From Cyclobacteriaceae bacterium (GTDB lineage: Bacteria > Bacteroidota > Bacteroidia > Cytophagales > Cyclobacteriaceae), in the NCBI GenBank assembly GCA_020436165.1, contig JAGQYI010000019.1, positions 1 to 64,000 of the forward strand: DNA of 64,000 nt, written 5' to 3'. The notes beneath the pieces are model-generated. The model did no database searches. It was not told the DNA's origin and saw only the letters and a program-made list of their open reading frames with translations. The translations under genes were made by a program, and so were the position numbers. Numbering within the stretch: position 1 is the first letter of the stretch; each line of letters opens with the position of its first letter. This document shows, one piece after another, positions 9,501 through 19,007 of this stretch.

Positions 9501-10421
9501 CTATTTCAATGGTATATCAAAAGTTGTTCCTTCAATGGCCAGGTAGCTTTCAGAGAAAATCTTCCTGGCTTCTTGTTCAAAAGGAGAGAGGTCTTTATAT
9601 CTGGCGGAGAAATGGCCAATGAGCAATTTTTTTGCTTTTGCATCTTTAGCCAATTGTGCTGCCTGACCGGCAGTAGAATGAAATGTATTACTTGCCCTTA
9701 GTTCATTTTCGTCCAAAAAAGTGGCTTCATGATACAGTACATTTACTCCCTTTAGTTGCCTTTTTAAATGTGGTAAGTACCTGGTATCTGAGCAATACGC
9801 ATACGAGCGGCTGGGAAATGCAGGCAAGGTTAGCTCGCTGTTCTTGTAGAGCAATTGGCTATCATTCCCGAAAATATCTTCTCCCTTTTTTAGCCGGCCA
9901 ATGTTTTCGAGTGAAAACCCTTCCGGTAATTTTTCCTTATTTATTCTTACCTCGTGTGGCTTTTCCAGAAACAGAAAACCGCTGCAATCGATCCTGTGCT
10001 CCAGTGGAATGGTTGAAACCGTAATGTGTTTGTCTTCATAGATTATACTTTCCTCGTTGGCATTGTATGGGAAAAAATTAACCTTGTAGCGAAGCGTGGT
10101 ATCGGAGTATTTAAGATGCAGGGTTATGATGTCTCTTAATCCAAGTGGTCCGTAAAGATTAAGGGCAGTGGTTCTGCCCTGGAGGTGCATAGAAGAAAGC
10201 AGGCCAACCAGGCCAAGGTAGTGGTCGCCATGCAAGTGGCTAATAAAAATGGCGTTTATCTTTTGAGCGCTAAGCTTATATCTCTTTATCTGATTTTGTG
10301 TAGCCTCTCCGCAGTCTACCAAAAAATGTTTGTTCTTGATTTGGATATATTGAGCCGTATGGTGCCTTCCATAGGCCGGAATGGCCGAATTTGAACCAAG
10401 AATTGTTACCTTAAAGGGCAA
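9501..10421 (-). CDS. rnz: ribonuclease Z
   Basis: A metallo-beta-lactamase-fold nuclease that trims the 3' trailer of pre-tRNAs. The zinc-binding motif HLHGDHYLGLVGLL lies near residue 60, with further ligands in HEATF and GHFSAR towards the C-terminus. The length of 306 residues fits the short RNase Z form. The start is TTG at 10421, preceded by a strong GGAGGA ribosome site that overlaps the end of the upstream STAS gene. The stop-to-start gap is one base, so the two genes are probably translationally coupled. The window's tRNA-Ser gene lacks an encoded CCA, which fits a need for RNase Z. Confidence 0.93.
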   Translation of the reverse strand: MPFKVTILGSNSAIPAYGRHHTAQYIQIKNKHFLVDCGEATQNQIKRYKLSAQKINAIFISHLHGDHYLGLVGLLSSMHLQGRTTALNLYGPLGLRDIITLHLKYSDTTLRYKVNFFPYNANEESIIYEDKHITVSTIPLEHRIDCSGFLFLEKPHEVRINKEKLPEGFSLENIGRLKKGEDIFGNDSQLLYKNSELTLPAFPSRSYAYCSDTRYLPHLKRQLKGVNVLYHEATFLDENELRASNTFHSTAGQAAQLAKDAKAKKLLIGHFSARYKDLSPFEQEARKIFSESYLAIEGTTFDIPLK

Positions 10422-10422
10422 T

Positions 10423-10806
10423 CTATTCCTCCTCTCCCGAATCTTTTATTTCGCTTTCTACCTCGTGCATGAAAACAGCATCCACTGCTTCTTCAATGGT
10501 GGGTAGAATGTTTAGCACTCCATCCAGTTGTGAGATCTTGATAAGTTTCATCGTGTGCTCAGATAGCGAAGCCAAAACGAAAATACCTCCATCCTGCTGA
10601 ATGGTTCTGTTGCCAACAAGCAGTGAGCTTAGCCCGGAAGAATCGGTATAATTAACCTCCGAAAGGTCAAGAATTATGTTTTTAACTCCTTCTGCATTAA
10701 GTGTTATTAATTCAGTTTTTAACGCAGGTGCAAGCAGAGAATCAAGTTTAGGTTCATTCAGCTTGAATATTGTGTAAGATTCCTGTTTATCTATAGTGTA
10801 CTTCAT
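10423..10806 (-). CDS. STAS-domain protein (anti-sigma factor antagonist type)
   Basis: A 127-residue single STAS domain like SpoIIAA/RsbV. The conserved phosphorylation region DSSGLSSLLVGN is present (residues ~56-67), so an anti-sigma or RsbW-type kinase could phosphorylate the serine; none is encoded nearby. An acidic tail (ESEIKDSGEEE) is added at the C-terminus. It is upstream of and overlaps the expression signals of rnz, an arrangement I know from other Bacteroidota. The partner protein is unknown. Confidence 0.85.
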   Translation of the reverse strand: MKYTIDKQESYTIFKLNEPKLDSLLAPALKTELITLNAEGVKNIILDLSEVNYTDSSGLSSLLVGNRTIQQDGGIFVLASLSEHTMKLIKISQLDGVLNILPTIEEAVDAVFMHEVESEIKDSGEEE

Positions 10807-10887
10807 TGTCTCTGGGTTTAAAAGTTCAGAATTACCTGAAAATTCGGCAAGTAAAATTATGAATTTGTTTCCAAAAAAGCATTGTAC

Positions 10888-11832
10888 TTACCCATTTGAG
10901 TTTATCCAATTGGTAATGTTTTGTTCTATTCGTAACGATATATTTTCGGTTCCGGCCTTTACAAAGTGATCACCGGTAAAAGACTCATATAACTCAATAT
11001 ATCTGTTGGATATCTGGTCTATGATCTCGTCTGTCATTTCAGGCACTTTCTGGCCTTCCTGGCCCTGAAAGCCTCCTGCAATTAACCATTGGCGCACAAA
11101 TTCCTTAGAAAGTTGTTTTTGTGCCTCTCCTTTTGCCTGCCTTTCCTCATAGCCTTCTTTATAAAAATACCTGGATGAGTCTGGAGTGTGTATTTCGTCA
11201 ATAAGGTAAATAACGCCATTCTTCGATCCGAATTCATATTTGGTGTCTACCAGAATCAGTCCTTGCTTATCGGCCATTTCACTGCCCTTTGCAAAGAGTG
11301 CCCGGGTATATTTTTCGAGCTTTATATACTCATCTTCGCTGACCAAACCTTGTTTCAAAATATCTTCACGAGATATATCCTGATCGTGGCCTTCTTTGGC
11401 TTTGGTTGTTGGAGTGATGATCGGCTCGGGTAGTTTATCATTCTCTTTCATGCCTTCGGGCATTGGAACACCACATATACTTCGCTTACCTGATCGGTAC
11501 TCGCGCCAGGCGTGGCCGGCCAGGTAACCACGAATCACCATTTCAACCGGGTAGGCATCGCATTTAACACCTATGGAAACATTAGGGTCTGGTGTAGCCA
11601 ACAGCCAGTTAGGCACAATATCCTTTGTTGCCAGCAGGTTCTTAGCAGCAATTTGATTGAGCACTTGGCCTTTAAAAGGAATAGGTTTTGGAAGTACTAC
11701 ATCAAAAGCTGAAATACGGTCGCTGGCAACCATTACCAGGTAGTTTGCGAACGAATATACATCCCGTACTTTTCCCCTGTAAAAGTTGGTTTGACCCGGA
11801 AAAGTGAAATCTGTGTTCTTAAGCGCGTTCAT
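10888..11832 (-). CDS. purC: phosphoribosylaminoimidazole-succinocarboxamide synthase
   Basis: SAICAR synthase, step eight of de novo purine synthesis, joining CAIR and aspartate with ATP. The protein has the eukaryote/Bacteroidota-type length of 314 residues, with recognisable motifs [10 protein letters not shown] near the start, [43 protein letters not shown] and [13 protein letters not shown]. It is a stand-alone gene here, with no other pur genes alongside. It is upstream of the STAS and rnz genes on the same strand, 81 bases away. Confidence 0.96.
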   Translation of the reverse strand: MNALKNTDFTFPGQTNFYRGKVRDVYSFANYLVMVASDRISAFDVVLPKPIPFKGQVLNQIAAKNLLATKDIVPNWLLATPDPNVSIGVKCDAYPVEMVIRGYLAGHAWREYRSGKRSICGVPMPEGMKENDKLPEPIITPTTKAKEGHDQDISREDILKQGLVSEDEYIKLEKYTRALFAKGSEMADKQGLILVDTKYEFGSKNGVIYLIDEIHTPDSSRYFYKEGYEERQAKGEAQKQLSKEFVRQWLIAGGFQGQEGQKVPEMTDEIIDQISNRYIELYESFTGDHFVKAGTENISLRIEQNITNWINSNG

Positions 11833-11882
11833 AGGTGCAAAGGTATTTCAATGCGCTTTTTTGTTGAGACAATAAGAAAAAA

Positions 11883-13208
11883 TTATTCTACTTTTTTTGA
11901 CTCCACCAGTTCACCGTTATCATAAATCTCTATGAGAATATGCTTACCATTAGGGAGGTATGTTTCCCAGTTGCCTACTTTTTTATTTCCACCATATTGT
12001 CCTTTTTGCTGTAGGTTACCATCTGCATAGTAAAATTCGGCAGGGCCATGCTTTTTATCAGATTTATAGGTAATACTGGCTTTGGTCTTACCATTTTCGT
12101 AATATATTTTCTCTATTCCCACTTTCTTATTTCCAATATAGGGTGTTTCTTTTTCAAGCTGACCCCCATTGTAGAATAGCTTATGTGTGCCGTTCTCCAG
12201 GCCGTTTTCAAACGTGGATACCTCCATTAACTGGCCATTGTTGTACCATTTTTTCTGCACACCTTCAGGTTTTCCATTTACAGTGTAGGTTTCTGCACTT
12301 GGTTGTCCGTTGGAGTAATATTCCTTTACTTCAGAATCTTTTTCATCATTTGAAAAATGTCCTTCCATTTTTACTTTTCCGTCCTGATAGTATTCAACGT
12401 TTTTGCCAACTTTAAACCCATTGGCATACTTAAACTTATGCTTAAGCTCTCCATTGTCGTACCAGGAGGTATTGTCTCCATTTAGCTTGCCATTCAGAAA
12501 TTCACCTTCAATTATCTTGACACCTTTTTGGTTGTAGGTAACAAAATTCCCATTACGTTTTCCTTTTTCATTGCGGGCTTCGGTGTCCAGTTGTCCATTG
12601 GGAAAGTAGGTTTTAAAGTAACCGTTAAGTATGCCATCTTCATAGTTCTCTTCCGACTTTAAAATGCCTGTGTCGTAATAGCTCCTGGTAAGTCCATTTA
12701 CTTTACCGTTTGCATAGGTCTGTTCCCTTTTAAGCTTACCATTTTCGTAGTATTCCACGATTTTTCCGTCAGGCTTCCCACTTTCAAAATCGGTGGTCGA
12801 TTTTATTTTCCCGTCCGGGAAATACAGCTTCAGAGTACCGGCCAATTCATTATTGGCAAAAGTTCCTTCCTGCAAAAGTTTGCCATCATCGGTATACACT
12901 TTTACGGGCCCTTCCTTTTTGCCACCAGCAAACGAAAGTGTTTGCTGAACCACACCGTTTGGGTAGTAAGTAGTAAAAGTTCCCACTTTATCACCGTTTT
13001 CAAACTGGCCTACGGTTTCTTTTGCTCCGGTGTTATAAAACTTAATATAGTTGCCATCAATCCTGTTGGAATCTCCATTGATTGCTTCAAATTTTTCCTT
13101 TACTACCTTTTTATTCTTGTCATAAAAGGTAGTTATGGCTACATGTGATTGTGCCAAAATTTTAAGTGGAAAAGCAAAAAGAAGCGTAATTAGAACTATT
13201 CTGAACAT
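11883..13208 (-). CDS. MORN/YwqK-like repeat protein, secreted
   Basis: A 441-residue protein with a signal peptide (IVLITLLFAFPLKILAQ), after which nearly the whole chain is tandem repeats of about 23-24 residues of the type YYxNGKLKxExxYxNGKxxG, roughly 16-17 copies. This is the MORN-like repeat of the toxin-antitoxin YwqK-type family name, but nothing here indicates an antitoxin. The repeats form an extended beta-hairpin ladder and may bind lipid, peptidoglycan or proteins in the periplasm or outer membrane. It is followed by purC and preceded by a thiolase terminator. Confidence 0.8.
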   Translation of the reverse strand: MFRIVLITLLFAFPLKILAQSHVAITTFYDKNKKVVKEKFEAINGDSNRIDGNYIKFYNTGAKETVGQFENGDKVGTFTTYYPNGVVQQTLSFAGGKKEGPVKVYTDDGKLLQEGTFANNELAGTLKLYFPDGKIKSTTDFESGKPDGKIVEYYENGKLKREQTYANGKVNGLTRSYYDTGILKSEENYEDGILNGYFKTYFPNGQLDTEARNEKGKRNGNFVTYNQKGVKIIEGEFLNGKLNGDNTSWYDNGELKHKFKYANGFKVGKNVEYYQDGKVKMEGHFSNDEKDSEVKEYYSNGQPSAETYTVNGKPEGVQKKWYNNGQLMEVSTFENGLENGTHKLFYNGGQLEKETPYIGNKKVGIEKIYYENGKTKASITYKSDKKHGPAEFYYADGNLQQKGQYGGNKKVGNWETYLPNGKHILIEIYDNGELVESKKVE

Positions 13209-13220
13209 AGCTTAAGATTA

Positions 13221-13257
13221 ATAAAAAAGGTGAAGCAACAAATGTACCCCACCTTTC
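13221..13257 (-). terminator. rho-independent terminator after thiolase gene
   Basis: On the minus strand AAAGGTG and CACCTTT can pair across a 17-base loop and are followed by a T-run. The site lies directly after the thiolase stop codon and before the MORN-repeat gene. Confidence 0.6.
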
Positions 13258-13278
13258 AACGAGTTTTTGATAATAATC

Positions 13279-14457
13279 TTACATTTTTTCGATGACAATA
13301 GCAGAAGCGCCCCCACCTCCATTGCAAATACCTGCAGCCCCATACCGGCCGCCTTTTTGATGCAATACCGTGTTGAGGGTAGTAATAATACGTGCGCCTG
13401 ATGCCCCCAAAGGGTGCCCCAATGAAACAGCTCCGCCCAGCGTGTTAACTTTTTCAGGGTCCAGGTTCATTTCTTTATTGTTGGCAATGGCAACCACAGA
13501 GAAAGCTTCGTTGATTTCGTAGAAATCAATGTCTTCTTTTTTAAGCCCTGCATTGGCAATAGCTTTTGGAAGCGCTTTTGAAGGAGCAGTTGTAAACCAT
13601 ATTGGATCTTGCGCAGCATCAGCAAATCCTGCAATTCGGGCAATTGGCTTAACGCCTAGCTCTTCGACTTTTTCTTTGCTCATCAGCACAAGTGCCGAAG
13701 CGCCATCGTTAATGGTGGAGGCATTGGCAGCCGTTACGGTTCCTTCTTTGGAGAAAACAGGTCGCAAACCAGGTATTTTTTCAAATTTTACGTTTTTAAA
13801 TTCTTCATCTTCTGTTACAAAAATTGGGTCGCCCCTCCGCTGGGGCACTTCTACAGGTATTATCTCATCCTTGAAGGCTCCGTTATTCCATGAATCTGCT
13901 GATCGCTTATAGGAGTTTATGGCATACTCGTCCTGTTCTTCTCTGGAAATGCTCATTTCCTTTGCTGTGTTATCGGCACAATTGCCCATAGGAAAGTTGT
14001 AGTAAGCTTCCCAAAGGCCATCTTTTACGAGGCCGTCCAGTAGTTCGCCATTTCCGTATTTGTAGCCATAGCGGGCTTTGGGTACATAGTAGGGAATGTT
14101 TGACATACTTTCCATACCTCCAGCCACGACTACATCGTTTAACCCAAGCATAATTCCCTGTGCTCCAAGCATAACGGATTTCATGCCCGAAGCGCATACT
14201 TTATTGATGGTAGTGCATGGTACATTATACCCGATACCTGCACCTACAGCCGCCTGCCTTGCGGGAGCTTGTCCAAGGTTGGCAGAAACTACATTGCCCA
14301 TAAAAACTTCATCTACTTCCTTTGCATCAACCCCGGCTCTTTCGAGCGCACCTTTTATAGCGGCAGAACCTAGCTGAACAGCAGTGAGGGAGGAAAGGCT
14401 TCCTCCAAAACTTCCAATGGGCGTGCGAACTGCGGATATGATATATACTTCTTTCAT
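13279..14457 (-). CDS. acetyl-CoA C-acetyltransferase (thiolase)
   Basis: A 392-residue thiolase that condenses two acetyl-CoA or cleaves 3-ketoacyl-CoA. The nucleophilic cysteine is in NKVCASGMKSVMLG (residue ~88). The second-cysteine/His region is seen in YEINEAFSVVAIAN, GHPLGASGARI and ICNGGGGASAIVIE at the C-terminus. The length and motifs fit a type II acetoacetyl-CoA thiolase (AtoB/PhaA-like). It has its own terminator, so it appears to be a single-gene transcript. It fits the acyl-CoA metabolism seen elsewhere in the window. Confidence 0.93.
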   Translation of the reverse strand: MKEVYIISAVRTPIGSFGGSLSSLTAVQLGSAAIKGALERAGVDAKEVDEVFMGNVVSANLGQAPARQAAVGAGIGYNVPCTTINKVCASGMKSVMLGAQGIMLGLNDVVVAGGMESMSNIPYYVPKARYGYKYGNGELLDGLVKDGLWEAYYNFPMGNCADNTAKEMSISREEQDEYAINSYKRSADSWNNGAFKDEIIPVEVPQRRGDPIFVTEDEEFKNVKFEKIPGLRPVFSKEGTVTAANASTINDGASALVLMSKEKVEELGVKPIARIAGFADAAQDPIWFTTAPSKALPKAIANAGLKKEDIDFYEINEAFSVVAIANNKEMNLDPEKVNTLGGAVSLGHPLGASGARIITTLNTVLHQKGGRYGAAGICNGGGGASAIVIEKM

Positions 14458-14610
14458 GTTGTGAATGGTTTAAATTTAACCCAATTAAGTTTGGGAAATA
14501 CTTGATTAAAACTTAAGAACAAATCTAATTTATAGTGATGGGATAAATGGGGCAAATTCAGTTAATTTAATAATAATGGTTTACAGGGTACAGTTGTATT
14601 TGGTTCAAAC

Positions 14611-14618
14611 TAGGTTTG
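14611..14618 (+). promoter_or_regulatory. candidate -7 element before AsmA-like gene
   Basis: TAGGTTTG matches the Bacteroidota -7 consensus TAnnTTTG about 30 bases ahead of the AsmA-like start. No good -33 TTTG is seen at the proper distance, so support is weak. Confidence 0.3.
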
Positions 14619-14648
14619 AATGTAAATTGCTACTATTATTAAAACCTG

Positions 14649-17600
14649 ATGAAGCTTTTCAAGAAAATACTGCTTTGGTTTTTAGGGGTGTTTCTCACTC
14701 TTATATTACTGGTTTATGGGGTGTTTTACTTTTTTCAGGATACCATCAAGGAGAAGATCATTTCTTCGGTAAACTCTTCTATCAATGGAGAAATTGAGGT
14801 TGAGAATGTAGGACTTTCGCTGTTCTCCAATTTTCCGATGGCCGTCATTAAACTCAACAATCTTTCCCTTTTTGAAAATAAGCTGGATACTACTTCAACT
14901 CAACCCGTTGTTGCCATTTCCAGCCTTGGAGCATCAATACATATACTCGATGCACTTAAAGGAATTTATACGATTGAGCAATTAGATCTTGAAGGAGGCA
15001 CAATTAACTTGATTAACTACGAAGATAGTACTCTCAATATTGTAAAGGCCATTGGAAGTAGCGAAATACAAGACACCACTACCTCTGAAAGCAAGTTGCT
15101 TGTGGATCTGGAGAAAATCAGAGTAGAAGATGTTGGAATTATCTTCCAGGATGAGCCTGCAGATCAACTAGTTGTTTCTTGTCTGAACTCATTGCAATCG
15201 AAAATAAAGTTGGATGGAGACTCTCTTTCCGGAAATGTTGAACTCGATTTTCGTTTAGATTCAATGCTAATGGAAGGAAAACGCTTTTTGAAAACACATA
15301 GCTTACTTTTTTCCACTGCATTTAAATCGGACCTGGATAAATTTTCAGTTTTGGTTTCCGAAGGAACCATTACGCTTGATTTGCTCGAAGCAAGCCTCCA
15401 CGGAACGTACGACCTGGCAGATAGTGGTTATGTGGATGTGCAGATTTCAGCTAATCATAAAGACTTATCGGAGTTGGCAAAAATGGAGGTATTTAATCCT
15501 GCGTACCTGCCGGATGTTAGAAAAGGTGCTTTGGCAATTGATGCCCATATCTTTGGGAAAACGGTAGATCAATTACCTGTGGTAGATGCAGAGGCTACAT
15601 TAAGAAACCTGGAAGTGCACAATGCCTTTGGTAAAATGATCGAAAAGGCAGGTTTTAATGCGAAGGTTTATTCAGGAACTCAAAAGGACATGAGCGATGG
15701 TAAAGCCACATTCGACAGCCTGGAAGTGTCTTTTGCTTCCGGAGGCTTTTTGAGAGGTCATGCAGAAGTAAAGAACTTCGCCTATCCTGATTTCAGGATA
15801 GCCTGGGAAGCAACCGAAACGCTGGACGATCTCTATCGCATTTTTCGTTTTTCTGACATCAAAAAAATGAATGGAAGTGTAAGCACACAGGCCAATTTGA
15901 GTGGGAAGTTTAACCTTACTAAAAACAAGTTGGTAAATCCGAAAGGTGTTGTAAATGCAACGTTTGACAGATGCAATATCACATTAAAACAGAATGATTA
16001 TAAGATAGAGAACCTGAAGGGTACCATTTATGTTTTGGACAATGATGCTGGTATTGATGGCCTATCCGTTCGTGCCAATGGGAACGACATTTCCTTAAGT
16101 GCAAGCGTTAACCAGTTAATACCTTATATTTTGGGCAAACCTTCTCAGTTGCATGCAGTTGTTTCCACTCAGTCAAAGCAACTAAGCACTCATAGATTGC
16201 TTGCTTTCGACACTGCGCTTGCCAACAGCGTGCGTTATAAGATAGATAGCCTTGATGCAACTATTTCGGCCAATCTCTCTTCTCAGGCACTGAATCATTA
16301 TGATCTCATTCCAACAGGCACTATTGAGATACAAAACCTTACCGCTTTGGTTGAAGGTATACCTGCTTTTAGAAAATTCACGAGTAAAATTTCTATCCGA
16401 CCAGATACCTTATCAATTAAGAATCTGAAAGGAGTTTTGGGAAACAGCCCTATTGATTTTACCATGGGAGTAACCAATTATGCTTCCTACTTGGACGAAG
16501 AGCATAAAAAGCCAATGGATATAACCATTGGTTTGCAGTCGGATAAACTCATTGCCAAAGATGTTTTTACCGTTAATGATGAATTCTTACTGCCTAAGAA
16601 TTACGAAAAAGAAGAATTAAAAAACATTCGTTTAAACGCAAAGCTTATTACCACCAATAAGCAGCTTCAAAAAACAGGCCTTTTGCCTGAGTTTGAGTTT
16701 CAGCTAACCGGTTTGCAGTTTCAAACCGTCTATACTCCGGTGGTGTTTAAGGATATTTCTGTGTTTGGCCTCATCAAAGACAATAATGTGTACATAAATG
16801 GTCTTTTTGGGAAGTTTGGACGAAGCGATGTGTTTCTGAATGCCGAATTTGACAATGCCCTGGCAACGAAAGATACCATAAGCAGGCCGTTAAAATCGAG
16901 AGTGAGTTTTAACTCCGGAGTGCTGGACCTTAACGAGTTGGTTAAGCTGGAGGATGTTTCTACTGCTGACTCAACCTCATCAGATACTACGGCTATTGCT
17001 AATCCCTATGCAGATAATTTCCCCATACTGGATGTGAATGTAAATATTGGAGAGTTTGTTTATTACGATGTTGTTATTAAAAATCTTTCCGGTATTATGA
17101 AAATTGAAGAAGGCAATATCATTCAGCTCAATCATGTTAAGCTGGAATCCGGTGAATATGGCTCATTTGAGTTTGATGGTACCCTGGATGCTTCCAGCCA
17201 TCAGGAGGCTATTTTGAAATCGAATATTAAGGTTTCAAATGTTGATCTGGCTAACCTGAATGTTTCGTATGTTCAAAATGGAGAGAATGTACGTATTGGT
17301 GACCATTTTGCAGGTACCATTAATGGGGAAATTGTTGCGGATGTACCAATTGACCAGAGTTTTAACATTGATCTTGGTCGACTAACAGGAAAGGTAAAGG
17401 CCAAGATCAAAGATGGAGCTTTGATAAATTACGCGCCTTTGAAGGAGATGGGCCGTTATTTTAAGAACAAGGATTTGAACAATGTTCGTTTTGATGAGTT
17501 AAAGAATACAATGGTGTTCAACAGAGGTAAAATGCTTTTGCCTTTTATGACCATTAGTACTACCATAGGAACTATTAACCTCATGGGCTTCCAGACGATG

Positions 17601-17828
17601 GATTATAATATGTCGTACGATATTCAGGTTCCTATAAACCTGGTAGCAGGAGCTGCGCTCAATTCACTTTTCGCAGCTAACAAAGAGGACGATAACAAGG
17701 ACGATAAAATTAAAAAGGCAAAAGGTAAATATGTAACTGTTCATATTTCAGGCAATATCGATAATTACAGTTTTAAGCTTGGCAAGAAGCATATCCTAAC
17801 TCCACCTCCCGGGTTTGAGGTAGATTAA
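14649..17828 (+). CDS. giant AsmA-like protein
   Basis: A 1059-residue protein with one N-terminal membrane anchor (residues ~8-30, LWFLGVFLTLILLVYGVFYFF). A long repetitive beta-rich body follows, ending with the AsmA C-terminal-like region (NLMGFQTMDYNMSYDIQVPI near residue 980). AsmA/TamB/YhdP relatives are inner-membrane-anchored periplasmic bridges that carry phospholipids towards the outer membrane. Low-complexity Asp/Ser stretches occur near residues 775-790 and 1018-1025. Start choice is clear: an ATG directly before the basic n-region. It is monocistronic, followed by the sigma operon. Confidence 0.8.
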   Translation: MKLFKKILLWFLGVFLTLILLVYGVFYFFQDTIKEKIISSVNSSINGEIEVENVGLSLFSNFPMAVIKLNNLSLFENKLDTTSTQPVVAISSLGASIHILDALKGIYTIEQLDLEGGTINLINYEDSTLNIVKAIGSSEIQDTTTSESKLLVDLEKIRVEDVGIIFQDEPADQLVVSCLNSLQSKIKLDGDSLSGNVELDFRLDSMLMEGKRFLKTHSLLFSTAFKSDLDKFSVLVSEGTITLDLLEASLHGTYDLADSGYVDVQISANHKDLSELAKMEVFNPAYLPDVRKGALAIDAHIFGKTVDQLPVVDAEATLRNLEVHNAFGKMIEKAGFNAKVYSGTQKDMSDGKATFDSLEVSFASGGFLRGHAEVKNFAYPDFRIAWEATETLDDLYRIFRFSDIKKMNGSVSTQANLSGKFNLTKNKLVNPKGVVNATFDRCNITLKQNDYKIENLKGTIYVLDNDAGIDGLSVRANGNDISLSASVNQLIPYILGKPSQLHAVVSTQSKQLSTHRLLAFDTALANSVRYKIDSLDATISANLSSQALNHYDLIPTGTIEIQNLTALVEGIPAFRKFTSKISIRPDTLSIKNLKGVLGNSPIDFTMGVTNYASYLDEEHKKPMDITIGLQSDKLIAKDVFTVNDEFLLPKNYEKEELKNIRLNAKLITTNKQLQKTGLLPEFEFQLTGLQFQTVYTPVVFKDISVFGLIKDNNVYINGLFGKFGRSDVFLNAEFDNALATKDTISRPLKSRVSFNSGVLDLNELVKLEDVSTADSTSSDTTAIANPYADNFPILDVNVNIGEFVYYDVVIKNLSGIMKIEEGNIIQLNHVKLESGEYGSFEFDGTLDASSHQEAILKSNIKVSNVDLANLNVSYVQNGENVRIGDHFAGTINGEIVADVPIDQSFNIDLGRLTGKVKAKIKDGALINYAPLKEMGRYFKNKDLNNVRFDELKNTMVFNRGKMLLPFMTISTTIGTINLMGFQTMDYNMSYDIQVPINLVAGAALNSLFAANKEDDNKDDKIKKAKGKYVTVHISGNIDNYSFKLGKKHILTPPPGFEVD

Positions 17829-17917
17829 TTGTGTCATAATAGAAAATAAAATCCCCTCCAAATTCCAACCTTCCAAAATATCTTTAGTCATTAGTGTAGT
17901 ATTTAAAATCGCCTGAC

Positions 17918-18448
17918 ATAAAAGAGAAGGACTTAATATCGAAATGCATTGGTGGTGATGGCAATGCACAAAGGCAATTGTACCAACAATATGTAAAGGC
18001 TATGTACAACACGGCAATTCGTATAGTGGCAAACAAGGCAGACGCAGAAGATGTGATCCAGGAAACCTTTGTACACGTTTTTCGAAACCTCGAAGGTTTT
18101 ATTGGAGATGCTCCTCTGGGGGCATGGATCAAGCGAATTACGGTTAATTCGGCTTTGAGCCACCTGCGCAAGCACCGCAAGTTCAGGCTGGTAGACGTAG
18201 ATGAAAACTATGACTGGCCTGAACCGGAAGAGGAAGCGGTTTTTGCTCCTGTGGATATGGAATCGGTGCACCATGCCATTAAACAGTTGCCCGATGGAGG
18301 GCGCGAAATTCTGAGCTTGTACCTGTTGGAGGGCTACCAGCACAAGGAAATAGCCCAAATTCTGGACATAACCGAATCGACCTCCAAAACGCAATACAGG
18401 CGTGCAAAAGGCCTTTTAAAACAATTATTAGAACCGAAATTGAGCTGA
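17918..18448 (+). CDS. ECF RNA polymerase sigma factor (start codon unusual)
   Basis: A sigma-70 family ECF factor: region 2 contains ADAEDVIQETFVHVFRNL and GAWIKRITVNSALSHLRKH; region 4 contains LPDGGREILSLYLLEGYQHK and IAQILDITESTSKTQYRRAK. The first canonical in-frame start is TTG at 17978, but homologous-looking sequence continues upstream (KEKDLISKCIGGDGNAQRQ) to a stop at 17897 with no ATG, GTG or TTG. An ATA at 17918 sits where an initiator Met would be expected, so I annotate from there. The gene is followed one base later by a putative anti-sigma gene, so the pair is likely autoregulated. Function is certain to family level; the start is not. Confidence 0.85.
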   Translation: MKEKDLISKCIGGDGNAQRQLYQQYVKAMYNTAIRIVANKADAEDVIQETFVHVFRNLEGFIGDAPLGAWIKRITVNSALSHLRKHRKFRLVDVDENYDWPEPEEEAVFAPVDMESVHHAIKQLPDGGREILSLYLLEGYQHKEIAQILDITESTSKTQYRRAKGLLKQLLEPKLS

Positions 18449-18449
18449 T

Positions 18450-19007
18450 ATGGATTTATTTGAAAAACATATTCGTGACAACCGGAAGGAATTGGACGAG
18501 GTGGAAACCCCTGAAACTGATGCACTATGGCAGGATATTCAGGATAAGCTGGCACAGCAAGCGCCTAAGCAAATGGTTCGTCAGTTAACGATTAGCCACC
18601 GCAGGTTATGGTGGATGGTGGGTGTGGCTGCTTCGCTGGCTTTTGTGCTGGGCATAGGCCTAACGCTTTGGCATACCAGTCCGCCCGAACCCTTTACAAC
18701 AACCACTCCTTTGGCCAGTATCTCCAAGGACCTGGCGCCCATGGAGCAGGATTTTCAGCAAACCATTCAGGCGCAGTATGCAGCCTTAAACCTGGACAGC
18801 ATTAACCAAAAGGATTTTAAAGACATCTTTTTTGAGCTCCAGCAATTGGATAAGGCACATAACGAATACATCAGGGATATTCCTGCTTTCAAGGATAAGG
18901 ACCAGTTAGTAAAGGTGCTCATCAAATACTACGAACTCAAGATTCGCATTTTAAAGCGGTTGAACAGGGAAATTGAACGAAAGGAACATTATGAACGAAA
19001 AATTTAA
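18450..19007 (+). CDS. single-pass membrane protein, putative anti-sigma factor
   Basis: A 185-residue protein of a kind commonly found right after an ECF sigma gene: a soluble ~48-residue cytoplasmic N-terminus rich in charged residues, one membrane helix (LWWMVGVAASLAFVLGIGL, residues ~53-72), then a helical periplasmic C-terminus. No zinc-binding HxxxCxxC motif is visible, so it is not a classical ZAS anti-sigma. It begins one base after the sigma stop and its end overlaps the next gene's start. The role is inferred from position and topology, not from homology. Confidence 0.65.
   Translation: MDLFEKHIRDNRKELDEVETPETDALWQDIQDKLAQQAPKQMVRQLTISHRRLWWMVGVAASLAFVLGIGLTLWHTSPPEPFTTTTPLASISKDLAPMEQDFQQTIQAQYAALNLDSINQKDFKDIFFELQQLDKAHNEYIRDIPAFKDKDQLVKVLIKYYELKIRILKRLNREIERKEHYERKI

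Noticed and set aside
11838-11845. TACCTTTG before purC and TATGTTTG before the queuosine-precursor transporter (9415-9422) as -7 elements
   Set aside because: Both would start transcription within a few bases of the start codon, with no -33 partner, so I did not call them promoters.
17933-18394. Long minus-strand frame opposite the ECF sigma gene
   Set aside because: It is antisense to well-conserved sigma regions 2 and 4 and encodes no recognisable protein.
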